A stretch of DNA of 64,000 nt from Luidia sarsii (GCA_949987565.1 OX465112.1:310001-374000), one strand, 5' to 3'. Shown: positions 1 through 11,187, counted from the stretch's first letter. Numbers and translations are program-made. The notes: generated from the sequence alone by a model not told the origin.

Positions 1-3000
1 TGACACGCCGTGCTTGATTTTACTTTCTGGGGACCGCGGTGACCAAACCAAGCCAAGACATTAGCATTGAAGCCAAATAAACAATGTCTGTCAGATGCCG
101 TTGCTGCTGTAACTGCACGGTCTGTGAGGACACGCACGTACACCGATTACAGCATTATTTATAAATGCCCGCTGTGACGAAATTAGATTTATGATATAAA
201 GAGCCGTGCCTGGTCCCCTGTCACTTTGATGCTCCTCTCTATCGCAGACTGTGATGCGGGACACCCGCGCTCTCTGGAATCATTGATTCGTTATGGGACG
301 TGCATCGCCTAAGATATGCGCTGATACGACGTGCGCCGTCACTGCGGTACGGTACACGTCACAACCCAGGGGAGTCGGCTGCTTCCGCGGATCCGCGATG
401 ACGTCACGCTGCTGCCTGCTCAGCTTCTTGGAGGCAACTTGGTTACTCACGGTCATGAATATTCATTTATCGAATGAATGATTCAAAGAACCATAGATAT
501 AATGATATAATGATTCAAAGAAGTAATGAATGGATTATTTACACGTGAGATGAATAGTGTCTGAGCGCGTCGCTCTGTGTGTGCTGCCTTCAGCTCCTCA
601 GGGTCTACGTCTAGTCGAAGACCGATCCACGAGTTGGAAGGATTTTCAAGCAAAAGATTGTCCAAAGTATGAAATTGTGGTAACCCTTACGGAACAAGTA
701 AAGCAAGGCAATTATGTGAATCAATAGTATATCTAATTAAGGTGCGTTCTTACTCTCAACAGTGATACATTTATTGATTCAAGTAAGGCATGTACTCTTG
801 GCGCTGAGATGACAACTATGGCCGGGTACGAAACGGGCGTCTAGAGCTAGGTCTAGCTCTTCCCCCATTTGGAAATACATACACGGAGATGCGAAGACAA
901 TAGCCCTAGCCATAGCTCTGGAAGCCTGTTTTGGGCACGACCTTTCTCGCAGATCTATAAGCATAGCAACAACTCACAGATAGCTCTTATTAAATTGGAG
1001 AAATGCATATACATCAGCTTTCGTAGACAACAACTACTGCAACTGGTTAGCCACAAAGGTAAGAATTTCAATGGTCCTAAAAATCTCAGTTGATGGACGA
1101 TGCATCAAGTCCTGGTCACACTGGAGGTGGGTTGAATTATTCGAAGTGCAGTCTGAATACCGCAATTCAGTCTTTGACTGCGATGTTTTTATTTTGAATA
1201 AACCAATAATAATAATACCATACACTGTCTGAATTAGGGTTAGGGTTAGTCTGAATACCATACACTGACTGCGTTGTTACAGCGTTCTAACCACCATACA
1301 CTGTCTGAATTAGGGTTAGGGTTAGTCTGAATACCATACACTGACTGCGTTATAACAGCGTTCTAAATACTCCCACTGAGACCCTACAACATTCGGGCCG
1401 CATTCTGAAACCAGTCCTCCATCGGAAATGGGCGGGAACTATTCGGGACGTGTTCGAAGCACGTTCTGAAGTACTCTGACGGCATTTTTGAAATGATTCC
1501 TCATTCCGCCTGCTGCCGTGTGACTCCATGATGATTCCGGATGGCGAGGTCTTTCAGACAGATCACTTTCTGTGATCACTTTGTGGAACCTGATGGATAG
1601 AGCCTTTCAAAATGAAATAAAAAATTGCAAAATACAGCCGAACGATCACACGGAAATGATAATCCACATCAACCATGACCTGCAACAGAGAGGAATCAAT
1701 GATGAAAACGATACATACAGGACATACTGTAAAAGTACTTTTTTTATTTCCATGTATCTTTTGCATTGGTTGTGTACAAAAGCTGACATTTATTAATTTG
1801 ATTTAATAAATAAATAAGTTAAGTTTATATCACTTACACGAGCAGTATAAATAGGTTTTTGGTCGATACTTTCAAAAGTTTTAAAAATAAATAAAAGCAG
1901 GAAGAATTGTGTACAACGGGATCCCCAGGTGGATCAGTAAGATATTAATTCCATCGGAAAAGCTTTCGGAGAAGGAGTTGGAATTTTCTCATAAAAAAAT
2001 CACACGTTAGTTATTTACTACGGAATACATCAGCTGTACAAACAACGGCAGGGCTTGGGATGAAAAAAAAATGGCCGATAACTGAAAGAATGTTTTTTGA
2101 TTTGGGTTTAGGGGATTGGGGAAGCAGTCTGCTTGTGTATTTAAGTACATAGTAGGACCTAGTGGAGATTACAGTTTGGTCTTGATTCGTCTCGTCTGGT
2201 TCCTGGACGTCGAGACTTGGACGAAGCACAAGCAAGGGGGTGGAGGGGGGGGGGGCGTCCGGAAATTGGGCATTCGATGGATGGCCATTTAAAAATACCT
2301 CCTAGGGTTGAATCGAAATTATTTCACATGCTTTTTACACGATCTAAAACATTCAATATATAAAACATATATCAAACACAGGGCTATTGCACTTTGAGTT
2401 TCGTATAAATAAGTCATAAAACAGTTCTGTCTACTAGATACCTTGGTTTCTACTCGCATCGTACTCACAAGGTGACCAGCATTCTTTCTTGGTCACTTTT
2501 CTTTCTCAATGCTTATACAGTACCACAGCTCTCTAAGGGGTCACCTTTGACCTTAACCACAGCATCAGCTGAATATTCAATAAAGATTTGCATATCCCCT
2601 TACTATCAACGGCAGGTCTCTCACTAAATCTACAATATGTATTTGTTCTATTCGACTTCTTTTTTAATCCTTCTTCTACCTGGGCCACTGACTATTCGAG
2701 TAACAATTTAATTTATAAATTTTTCTTCAGAAATCGCCACAGAATCGTGGTGACATATTTTGTACAAAACATACCATCAAAATATATATATCTCTTCAAT
2801 AAATAATATTTACATGATCCTTATTTGATAAAACCATTCAGATTCACAATACCTGGTAAGCTGTACCACAATTGGACTAATTTTGAATAATACGCGCACA
2901 TGAAAATATAGTACTTGCATAGTGAAGCGCCTTATCTCTTGACGTTTGACTGAGGTAACTGCAGTTCATTCAAGATTTCTGCTTTTCTTAAAAACAAAAA

Positions 3001-3433
3001 CCCACCCAATATTCTTTGAAGATTAAATCTTCCCGGATCCCCTCTTACGAATGTTGGTTTAAAAAATGGAATGACTTGGCAGCCCTCATTTTCGGGGGCC
3101 TATGCATAAAATACCACACCTGACAACGTACAAAGAGAAAATCGCTCGAGTGGGGGCCGCCATCTTGAATTGTTGGGAGTCACGTGTCGCGTCAAGGTTC
3201 GCACGCCTGCCGTGCGTGGCACCACGTGGTCAGAGGGAAAGGTGGAGGTGGTACCCCACTGCCTCACTCGAACTAACGGGGCAAATGAGGGCTTCGTTTT
3301 GGGGGAGTGTGTGGGTGCTTGTTCGCCTCACCATCAAGAACCACACCGACCTTTCCGCCTTTTCTTCACTGGTTCCGGCCAGACCCGGCGGAATCCACGA
3401 ATGGAAGCGGCGGGGGAAGGGGGGGGGGCGGGT
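1..3433. other. Intergenic DNA 3' of the cytokine-like gene
   Basis: No gene is recognised here. A CpG-rich patch at about 230-480 contains a TGACGTCA motif at 399-406 and could be part of a promoter. The stretch 1225-1376 holds a tandem duplication with telomere-like words. A G run lies near 2240-2260. Short open frames on both strands lack convincing splice sites or family resemblance. The minus-strand frame at 483-665 has a protein-like stretch (NSWIGLRLDVDPEELKAAH), but no supporting acceptor or partner exon was found. Confidence 0.5.
1225..1376 (+). repeat. 76-bp tandem duplication with TTAGGG-like words
   Basis: Two near-identical units begin with CTGTCTGAATTAGGG at 1225 and 1301, giving a 76-bp period. 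Each carries GGGTTAGGGTTAG followed by a shared stretch ending in ACAGCGTTCTAA. The copies differ at a few positions. The telomere-like part is only about two and a half hexamers per unit, so this is an interstitial short repeat and not a telomere. Confidence 0.8.
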
Positions 3434-3607
3434 CTAACTCCAGTCCATCAGTCTGCGCGTGTCCTGGTACAGTTTGGTGACGTACTCCTTCATGTGGTAG
3501 AGCACATTGTAGTCGCGTAACAACCGCATCATCGCGTTGGCGCCGGCGAAGTCCAGATCCACTGGTTCGCCGACGGCGCTGGTACCCCGGATACCCCGTG
3601 CGCAAAT
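3434..3607 (-). CDS. Cytokine-like gene exon 4 (C-terminal helix, stop)
   Basis: The acceptor is CACTCTCAG before 3607, phase 0, and the frame ends at TAG 3436-3434. It encodes ICARGIRG with Cys187, a short linker, then a long amphipathic helix to the C-terminus with the LLRDYNVLYHMKEY and LYQDTRRLMDW segments. This helix carries the strongest resemblance to CNTF/CLCF1 helix D. No clear AATAAA was identified downstream on this strand. Confidence 0.85.
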   Translation of the reverse strand: MCARGIRGTSAVGEPVDLDFAGANAMMRLLRDYNVLYHMKEYVTKLYQDTRRLMDWS

Positions 3608-6600
3608 CTGAGAGTGAACGAGACGAGGAAGAGAGAGGGTTAGATTAACGGTTAACTTCACTATATATAGGCAGAATTGCAGACACAATGTCGGTGGCTT
3701 AATCTAGCAAGAGAGGCTGTTAAAAACCATGTGCATAATCCGTGAGAAGGTTTTTTTCTTTGTCTTGGATATTATCGGCGGTCATTTCTGCGGTATCCGC
3801 GGCTCTTTTCGCTCCATCTCCTCGGAGGTTCACCCGTGGGTCATGAACTCGCCTCGCTAAAAGGGAACGGAAGACAAAGGCGGGGGGGGGGGACCTCGCC
3901 TTTCGGCCGCGTCCCATGTACTGTAGCCCAAACTGCCTGCCTACTCAGGCATATTAATGAGCAATATCAGTTTCCAGTCAATCGAAGGACAGGAGCGGGC
4001 CTGATTCTTTTTTTTTCTGTTATTATTATTATTTTGGAGGTGGGGGGAGGGGGGGGGGGGTTGAGGAGAGAAGTGAACAACGGTTCACGGTGGGAATTGT
4101 GTTTCGTAATTCAGGGGTGCCGTGGGTTTGACCCGAAGCCTGGCTAGGCATCGGATGAAAGTGGCGCTGGTGCCAGGGACAAAAACGCGGGCCTTTTCAC
4201 GGCCGCGACCGATGCGGTAAATTCGATCAACCAACGGGACATTTTTCCGGAATTCTAAATGCGGATCAGTCCTGTGTGTGTGTGTGTGCGTCGCGTTCCT
4301 CCCCCTCGTTGCCTGTCCAACGGGTTGACTTCCACACGCCCTGACAAGTGGTTTGTCCTTATTTGGAGACCACACGTTAGCGAATGACCACAGATTCAAT
4401 CGTCTGGTTTTCTCCACCTCCTATACACCGACCGCTGTCTGGGCCGACCTATGCCGTGGCCTCTATCTGCCCCTAGCCGTGAAAACGGCAGGACTCTCGA
4501 TTAGAACGAAGAAATTGGCGCGCTGATTCCAAGACATCGGTTGAAAATCGTTAAATATAGCTCAGGGTCATTCTCCTCAAGACATACAGTGCAACCGATC
4601 GCTTTCCAAGAAGACACAACAGCACATCAAATATATCCAGCCCCCCAAAACGTTTTTTTTTTCTTGAAAGTGCAACGGAAGGTTGCAGTGACGACATTAT
4701 TCTGTACCCAAGTGCTATGCGACTGTTAAGAGACTGGTATGACTTTCAGTTGAACCTAACTGGTCCATTACTCGGTCTATTTCTGCGTCTCATAAATGAC
4801 ACGTAGTTGGTCGCCGGTGTTACGCTCGGAAATGTCCCAGGGGTTGACCGGGGGTCAGTTTCATAGAGTCGCTTAAGCACCAACATTTGCTTAAGCGTAA
4901 ACAAAAAACCTAGCTTGCCCAATCAAAGCAGGTGGCCCGCCAAAGTATCCTGAGCTAAGCGCCCAATATTTGAATGCTACAAGCTGAGGGCAGCAAACAT
5001 CAAGTGAAATAATGGCTGGGTAGCATCTTGAATTCTACAAGGGCGAAGTTTCATTGAGCAGGTTTTCTTGCTTAAGGCGGCTCTTGTGAAATTGGGCCCT
5101 GATGCGCACTTCAGTGGAGTGATTAGGATTGGCAAAGGGTGCTTACCACGTCCTGAGTGCCCTGCAGAATCCCGCCCAGGTCACGCTCGATGTCCTTGAA
5201 CCTATCCGTGAATCCGTTGCTGTTGTTGTTCTCGTTCTCGTCATTGATGACGGCCAGCATGGCGGCCTTGAAGCCCTTGACGATGTAGAAGTGGGTGGTG
5301 ATGAGGTCCTCGTCCGTCATGTTCTCCACGTGGACCGCCTCGATGTCCGGCAGGTTGGGTACCTTGAGGTTGATCACGTCCTCCACGGCCATTTCGCCCA
5401 GTCTGGCCATCGTCTGTAGGGTCACGACACATGGGTAACAGTTAAGGTATGGTGTAACAGTGCACGACAGCCGTGGAATTATAAAGTACAACTCGAAGTA
5501 GCTTAATCTCAACCAGGGGACTCATTGGTTAGAAATAAAAGTGATACGTTAACTCACTTAAAGTATCTAAGAGGGGAGTTGAGGTTTGTGGTACACATCA
5601 GCTTAAGGTGCACCTTTAAATCAACTTGATGTAGACTCGGGGTCTCATTACAACTTGAGACACTTTAAGAGACCCAAATGTAGAGGGTCTGACGTGTCGT
5701 TCCTAGAAGGTCTTAATCATTCCCAAAGGCAGAGTGGAAGTATCTTAATTGTAGGGAAACAGTACGGGTGGGTATGGGCAGTGGTAAGTAGCCATATCGC
5801 CATTGAGGAGATAAGTGAAATGGTCTTGTTCAGTCACATTGACCTCACGTGGAAATGGATCTATTTTTCATTAGCATTTTGTATTCAAACCACAACACCA
5901 CCACCAACCATTCAAAGCGGACAGTTGGTTTGGTAAGTCAGCAGATCAGTACGATCAAGTTCAGTGAGTGGACATGGCGAACCTGTCGCATTACATTCGT
6001 ATCAATGCCCAGACCTCGAGTCTGGATTTCACCGCACGGCCACAGATTGTGTCTCCGATTGTGTCCCTGATAAGTCGTTCGTGGGACTTGCTTTGCAAAG
6101 TTGTAATCCAGGAGGTTTAGATGACCAGTCTTCCATAATGACATGTAACTGGTTTGCTGGGTCGTGTCAATTTTCCCGACCTATTTCAAGCGCTGATCAC
6201 TCTGCTTTGAATCGAGGGTTGTGCCTGGTGTCTAGAAACAAAACCCGGCCGTTGTTGACCGGGCAGCTATCAACCATATGCTCTCTTTTTCAGAAAGCAC
6301 ATGACATAGCGGCAACAGAAAAGCAGGATATCCTCAATACGCTCAACAATATCAAGAGAGATAAAAATGCTTTTGTTCTCGATGCTTGCGATTTACGTCA
6401 TAACAGGGCTGTGATTTTTTCCCCTTCTGGTTTGTCTGAAGGCTTCGCCTTTCTTTCATGGGCGACAGACATTTGCGACTTTTCCAAGCAACGCCCAAAG
6501 GGTCAAAAGTTTTGGGCCATTCTGCACGGGGCCGGGCAACAGTTGAAAACAGCCCAAAGTTCGTAGCTCTTTGGTTAAACTGGGCTGTAAGACTTTTGTC

Positions 6601-7878
6601 GAACTGGTGCTCAGCTTTTGTTTTTACTCATGCTATTGCGCAAAGCCTATTTTCGAGCACATGATTTTAATGCCAACGTCCAAGCACTTGGCAGTTGGTT
6701 GGGAGAACTTACATAATCGCGGAAGACGGCGTGGTAGAAAGCGCTGAAGTGGTCTATCATTGCGATGAGGATCTGAACGTCGGCGTTGTCCGTCTCGGTC
6801 TTTCTGACGTCAGGGGTGGAGAGCTGCTCGCTCTTCTCGCCGCAGGGCACGCTCGTCTTGGAGTCCGTCATGGGGTCAAAGGTTGTGAAGGTGACCGCAC
6901 CGACTGGGGCACCTCTTACCGTCCCCGTGCAGAGCAAACCGATGACACAGACCAGAGCTGGGAGGGAAACAGGCACGGACACGTTTGCAGTTTGTGGGTC
7001 GAAGCCAATTTAGAATAATACAAACGATGGATGTCGTTATTGAGGGCGAACGGCCAGACAAACAGAAATAGAGGTTGTGGCTATTGAACCGCTGTTTTAC
7101 GGCAAACGGAAAAAGGAACTTAGGCCCTATCAGACTAGGAAAGAAAACAATTCCTGCACCGCTGCATGAACATTGTATAAACATGTATTATAATGTATAC
7201 AATCAATCATTCTATAATTATAGACCAATCGGATATCTACAAGCGCGTTGCCAGGGAAGGACGAGGCAATCCCTTCATCAATTGGTTTTCTTTCAGACGT
7301 AAATATCTTTCTAATCGCCGAAATGGCCGCCACTACACATTAGATCGATTCGTACGAACTCTCTGAGAGAAAAACAAAAGCGTGGGCGTTGGTGTATGTT
7401 TTGATTCTGAGACAGTCTTTCCTCGATCAAGATCGAATTTTCATTTCTCAAAACTTTTTTTTTTGTCAGGGGTGTGTGTGTGTGTGGGGGGGGGGACGGC
7501 TGGCTTGCGGGGCGCATCTTTTGTTGGGTAACACGCGCTGAAATTCCACGGGCTTTCCCAAGCGTGCTTATCCGGAAGCGCCCCCTTGACACCCGGGTCG
7601 CCAGCGGCGGCGTGCCGACCAAGCACCGGGACTCGCGGGTTAAAATCAACAAATCGAAAGTGGGCAACAAAACCATTTTTTTCTCTCGCAAATGAAACAA
7701 AAAAGAAAGAGCGCTCAAGTTGGATTTCCCCAACAACTTTTTAGGCGGCGAACTCGTGCGCACGAGGAGATGTCTTGATGTGAATTTTGTAAACAAAACA
7801 TTTTGTTGTCATCATCCAATCGGAGAGATACTTACCGATAATTTCCCTCGCCCGTCCTGTTGCCGGATTCGAAGCCAT
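3434..7878 (-). CDS. Secreted helical cytokine-like protein (IL-6/CNTF-like, putative), 4 exons
   Basis: The gene model joins 7878-7836, 6957-6713, 5413-5147 and 3607-3434, giving 242 codons plus stop. Intron phases are 1, 0, 0 and every junction has GT...AG. Residues 1-30 form a signal peptide: basic RAR, then a hydrophobic core (IIALVCVIGLLC), with likely cleavage after VRG. This signal is created only by splicing exon 1 to exon 2. The mature part is helix-rich: about 72-115, 133-154, 163-185 and 207-241. It has two cysteines (53 and 187) and sequons at N127 (NMT) and N159 (NNS). The last helix (LLRDYNVLYHMKEYVTKLYQ, then DTRRLMDW) resembles helix D of CNTF and CLCF1. Long-chain class I cytokines are, from memory, built with a phase-1 first intron and phase-0 later introns, which fits. 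The family call is an inference; the gene model is firmer. It could be another lineage-restricted secreted four-helix protein. Confidence 0.7.
3608..5146 (-). other. Intron 3 of the cytokine-like gene
   Basis: 1539 bp. It contains G runs near 3880 and 4040-4060, a short GT repeat near 4277-4290, and most of a 250-bp inverted-repeat element (4850-5101). No other exon is recognised. Confidence 0.6.
4850..5101. mobile_element. Short inverted-repeat element (MITE-like), family M1, copy 1
   Basis: The left end reads GGGGTCAGTTTCATAGAG then TCGCTTAAGCA. The right end, reverse complemented, reads AGGGCCCAATTTCACAAGAG then CCGCCTTAAGCA. This gives imperfect terminal inverted repeats of about 32 bp around roughly 190 bp with no open frame. 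A second copy with the same ends is at 11188-11444, which supports mobility. Confidence 0.65.
5147..5413 (-). CDS. Cytokine-like gene exon 3 (middle helices)
   Basis: The acceptor is CCCTACAG before 5413 and the donor is GACGTG|GTAAGC at 5146; both sides are phase 0. The exon encodes 89 residues rich in charged helix-forming residues. It contains the sequon NMT, the amphipathic stretch LITTHFYIVKGFKAAMLAVI, an Asn-rich loop with an NNS sequon, and a third helix around RFKDIERDLGGIL. Its GC content and CpG density are clearly higher than the flanking introns, as expected for coding sequence. Confidence 0.85.
5414..6712 (-). other. Intron 2 of the cytokine-like gene
   Basis: 1299 bp. A 200-codon open frame on the plus strand (5964-6566) starts at GTG, has low-complexity-free but unrecognised content, and lies wholly in this intron. 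I regard it as chance. No repeat of the main families is obvious here. Confidence 0.5.
6713..6957 (-). CDS. Cytokine-like gene exon 2 (signal core, first helix)
   Basis: The acceptor is a polypyrimidine tract ending in CTCCCAG just before 6957. The donor is TTAT|GTAAGT at 6712, phase 0. The exon encodes the hydrophobic signal core, the cleavage site, a polar linker with Cys53, and the helix NADVQILIAMIDHFSAFYHA. This helix is amphipathic and is the best candidate for helix A. Confidence 0.8.
6958..7835 (-). other. Intron 1 of the cytokine-like gene
   Basis: 878 bp splitting the signal peptide in phase 1. It contains a GT-rich stretch running into a G run near 7470-7495 and a GC-rich patch around 7540-7630. 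No further exon is recognised. Confidence 0.6.
7836..7878 (-). CDS. Cytokine-like gene exon 1 (start codon, signal n-region)
   Basis: The ATG at 7878-7876 sits in a good context (G at -3, G at +4) and opens MASNPATGRAREII. The donor is CG|GTAAGT at 7835, phase 1. The exon encodes only the n-region and the first hydrophobic residues of the signal peptide. An alternative start would need a GTG codon inside the polypyrimidine tract before exon 2, which is unlikely. Confidence 0.75.
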
Positions 7879-8680
7879 GGCTGGGAATGAAGCGATCTTG
7901 TCTTGTCCGTCAGCCAGTCTAAGCCTAGCCTTCACGGGCTGCTATATTATTCCTGCTAGGAACTCCTCTCCTCGTCGACTTGCGGCCCCGGAGTCCACAG
8001 CTTTCCTGAAGAGCGCGTTACGTTGAAGGCTAGGCGCACTGGCTTCTCGGGTGCCGTTCTCCGATCACCGTGGGCTTGCGCCTAACTTGCTCTGCGGTTC
8101 CGGGCTAGTGATGCTTTCGAGCGCGACTATTTGGATTTTTTGAAGGGTGGTGGATACTAGTGTGCCTTTTATAGTGTGTGCGCTCTCCTCCTCCTCCTGC
8201 CCCCCCCCCCCCCAAACCCTCGGCGTATCCAGTGAGGGCGTGATGACCCCATAAATAGCGGCGTGAATCACCCGCCCTCTCGCTCATCACTGCATGGCGA
8301 CGCTTGTGCCGAGGGCGCCACACGTCGGCGACAAGTCGCACCGTTGTCGTTCCGGTCCCCCCCCCTCCTTCCCCTCCCCCATGTGGTGGGTTGCGCGCGT
8401 GGCATATAGGAAGCCCGCTTTGTATTGTGCGCAGCCAAGCCCCGCCTGAAGCGGTGCGACAGTGAGTGCACTGCTAGCTACACGGCGTCAATCGGATGCG
8501 GACTCCATTACGTCACCGCCAACCACCGGTAGGCAGGGGCAGTCAGGCGGGCATGCAGGCAGACAGACAGTGTGTGAGGAAACGAGTCCCCGTGCGTTAG
8601 CCGTGACTTCTGCTGAACCCACGTGCTGCTTGCCGGCCGCACGCCCCATGCCGCTGTCCCGCCTTGCATGCTGAGTGTGC
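7850..8680. promoter_or_regulatory. CpG-rich promoter region of the cytokine-like gene
   Basis: This stretch is visibly richer in G+C and CpG than its surroundings (GCGC, CGTCGG, CGACGC and similar words recur) and covers exon 1, the 5' UTR and the upstream region. It holds a C run at about 8201-8214 and a TGAATCA AP-1-like word near 8264. It is best read as the promoter island of the minus-strand gene. No clear kappa-B or STAT site could be called by eye. Confidence 0.5.
8166..8173 (-). promoter_or_regulatory. TATA box of the cytokine-like gene
   Basis: On the minus strand the sequence reads CACTATAAAAGGCAC, a near-ideal TATAAAAG box. It is 288 bp upstream of the ATG at 7878, which predicts a start site near 8140 and a 5' UTR of about 260 nt in the first exon. 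Inducible cytokine genes often have TATA promoters, so the site fits the proposed function. Confidence 0.6.
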
Positions 8681-10057
8681 GCTAAATGCCTTTGCCTCTG
8701 AACGCAACCAGTTGAAACCCCCGCTGCACTCGGTGTACTGGGGTGCGTTTGGGCAGTGGGAACCATGGTGGGAACTAAGCATTGCTTTGACTGTTACCCC
8801 ATTGTGAGATTTTGTCTGGTAGTATTAGTTATGCTTGATTGACACTGGATGATGAAATGCATAAACAGTAATATAAGTTAATACAAAAACTGTTGCAAAC
8901 TGCTCACTACCTAAAATTTCCTGCAATACAAATCTCAGAAGTTATAGCCTGATGTTTCCATCCTATAGAAGAAACAAATCTTTACAAGTCTTTTAAAGAC
9001 AAGCACGACAGGAAAGACATTTAATGAGACTTCTTCACACATCGACTAAAGAATAGTTGGAGTAACATTGCTTCAACCAGCTTCAACAGATACCGAACGA
9101 AATCTTCCATGATATCCTTCCCTGATCAGCCGTATAGAGGGTCATCATTGTCAGTGGTTTTGTATAATGTACCATAGCAAGGAGTACTCTATGCATTACC
9201 CGAGTGGATAGTTTGGGTTCACACCATGCCCATCCATTGCAACTCCACCATTGAACTGTCGTGCTTGTTTGCACCGCCAACGTTTTTCTTTGAGAATATA
9301 TTCAGACTGATATGAAACCTACTCAACTACATGACCGGACATAGGAAAGACTGGTATTACTTTTACTTTTAGATAAGCCTGACAAGCCCATAACTCAGTC
9401 TGATCCTTTGTCTATTTTCCGTCAAATAATGACCATAAATTACCACACGGCAGACGATATTGGAATTTGGCATACCGGTACGGGCCAGATCACAAGCAGA
9501 CAGTTGCCTTTGGCTTCCATGATGGTCTGAGAGGAAAAAAACATACACAAGACCGGAAACTGCTAACTATTGTACGATTGTAGGTCCCTTTCGATAACGC
9601 TCGGGGTTAATACAGCGCAACGGGGTATACGTACTGGCCTAGGCCCAGTCTTTGTGGTTTTGTGCGGTGTAAGTTAATTATCTCGGTAGATATAAAACTG
9701 TGTCAATGTCCTGTTTATCGACAGGGTATTTTGCAAGGAGTTGAGTAGCTTCTTGCTCAGTGAATAAGGGCGAAATTGGGAAAAATTATGACTGAGATGG
9801 AAGCGAGCGATGACATCGGGTAAAATGTTCAGGTATTTTTTTGTGTGGATCGTGAATTGACGGAAAGAAAAAACCACCAAACAACAGCAAATGTTGGAAT
9901 AGAATCCAGGCTGTGGTGCCTTTGCGGTTTTTTGTTCATTGCACGTGTGATACAATCTTTCAGCTTTCAGAAAAGGAAGTGCTTTCATTTTTGTGTGTAT
10001 CCTTAATGGAGATGGCAGATTGCATGGAGTAAGTTCGGGCACACTGTCGGTCGCAGG
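8681..10057. other. Intergenic DNA with a family A fragment
   Basis: No gene recognised. An AT-rich stretch contains a family A left arm (8876-8967). A 122-codon minus-strand frame at 9674-10042 has no recognisable features and an AT-rich composition like its flanks; it is treated as chance. Confidence 0.45.
8876..8967 (-). mobile_element. Foldback family A, left-arm fragment
   Basis: The order TTAATACAAAAACTGTTGCA, ACTGCTCAC, CCTGCAATACA, AATCTCAG, GCCTGATGTTTCCATCCTA matches the left arm of the full foldback copies at 21511 and 25103. It breaks off in the core after ATCCTATAG. Confidence 0.65.
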
Positions 10058-10060
10058 CTA

Positions 10061-10412
10061 TTGAAAATATCCGGGTATCAGTCCGCTTCGGTTCTCAGTG
10101 AAACTTGAGCGATCCAGCAAGTGTCCAGCCACGAGATCTCGTACGGCATCGCCATAAAGAGAAAGTAATCCAATGATATACATCACATCATTCCTGCTGA
10201 CACTCCATTTAACTGCAATCCGAGCGCAGGCGGATTCTATACGTGATTCCAACATAATCTGTGCAGTTATTGTAAAATGAATCCCGTTTCCTTCCGAAGT
10301 AGCGGGCCTACGTCCAACAGGACATCTTACTACGGTCTCGGTATCCGATAAGATCACCTCCTGGAATTCTGGAAATCCATCCAGCTGGCTACTGTTGATT
10401 AAATAGAAGATG
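10061..10412 (-). CDS. Possible terminal coding exon of an unknown gene
   Basis: A minus-strand frame (10495-10058) stays open for 145 codons. Within it a polypyrimidine tract (TTTCCTTTCTCTGTCTTTGT) precedes TCATCACCAG, a plausible acceptor before about 10412, and a stop lies near 10058. The peptide looks protein-like: DIFYLINSSQLDGFPEFQEV, then an amphipathic part with ITAQIMLESRIESACARIAV, KWSVSRNDVMYIIGLLSLYG and DAVRDLVAGHLLDRS. I do not recognise the family. The nearest possible upstream exon (11.66-11.84 kb) does not join it in frame with the splice sites I could see. It could be a gene fragment. Confidence 0.3.
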
Positions 10413-10532
10413 TCTGGTGATGAAATCATTTCAACACAAAGACAGAGAAAGGAAAATCCTGTATGTTGCAATGTTGCTAGACTGCGTGCTGACACGAATG
10501 AACCAAAATAATGCTAATGGCAAACAATAAGG

Positions 10533-10592
10533 TATTCTGCCTACGAGGAAAGGTCCTGCTTGGATCGAAATGTCAGACCCTCTTCACTTCTG
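10533..10592 (+). mobile_element. Foldback family A core, degenerate
   Basis: GGAAAGGTCCTGCTTGGATC followed by GAAATGTCAGACCCTCTT matches the family A core with a few substitutions. The outer arm is absent. Confidence 0.7.
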
Positions 10593-11187
10593 TTTGATTC
10601 TATGAAAGCGCCAAAGAAAATATGACCGGACCGTGAAGTGAACCATGACCTTTTAGCTCACCTATTTTTCCGATGAGATAATATAGAAAAACAGTTTCAT
10701 TTTAAATCAATGACTATTATTTTCAGTATAGCACTTCTCATCGTGGAGGTCGGGATTTTTCGACTTTATTTCTGATAATAATATCTGTTCTGCTTAGCTC
10801 ATACGATATTCAAACGAAGACCTGTAAGCCTATACAAATCAAATCAACGTCAAAAAAAGAAAAGAAAATGTGACTTGGACCTTTAAAAGAAATGGTAACG
10901 AAATTCCATGTTTTCTTTGCCATTTCAAAATCAATTTAGCGTTAAAAAGTCAACTGAAATGTAAATTCAAACTAAATACCACCGATTTTTTTTCTGCACG
11001 GAGCGGAGCGTGATAAAACCTATAGGCCTACAGGTTCCCGAAAGACACATTACGTCAAGGGAATTCAATTCCCAGGAAATGAAGACATGATCTTTGTTGT
11101 CATGAAATAATTCCAAGGTTATTTTTCGGAAGTGTCGAGGGCCTGACGATTGGATCCTGGCAGGATTGGTCTCTGCCGGTAAGGGAA

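Noticed and set aside
293..481. Plus-strand first exon in the CpG-rich patch
   Set aside because: The frame shows no signal peptide or family features and no donor was convincing.
483..665. Minus-strand terminal exon (NSWIGLRLDVDPEELKAAH)
   Set aside because: The peptide looks plausible but no acceptor with a pyrimidine tract or partner exon was found; left as a note only.
5964..6566. 200-codon plus-strand frame inside the cytokine-like gene
   Set aside because: Starts at GTG, lies wholly in an intron on the opposite strand, and shows no domain or splice context.
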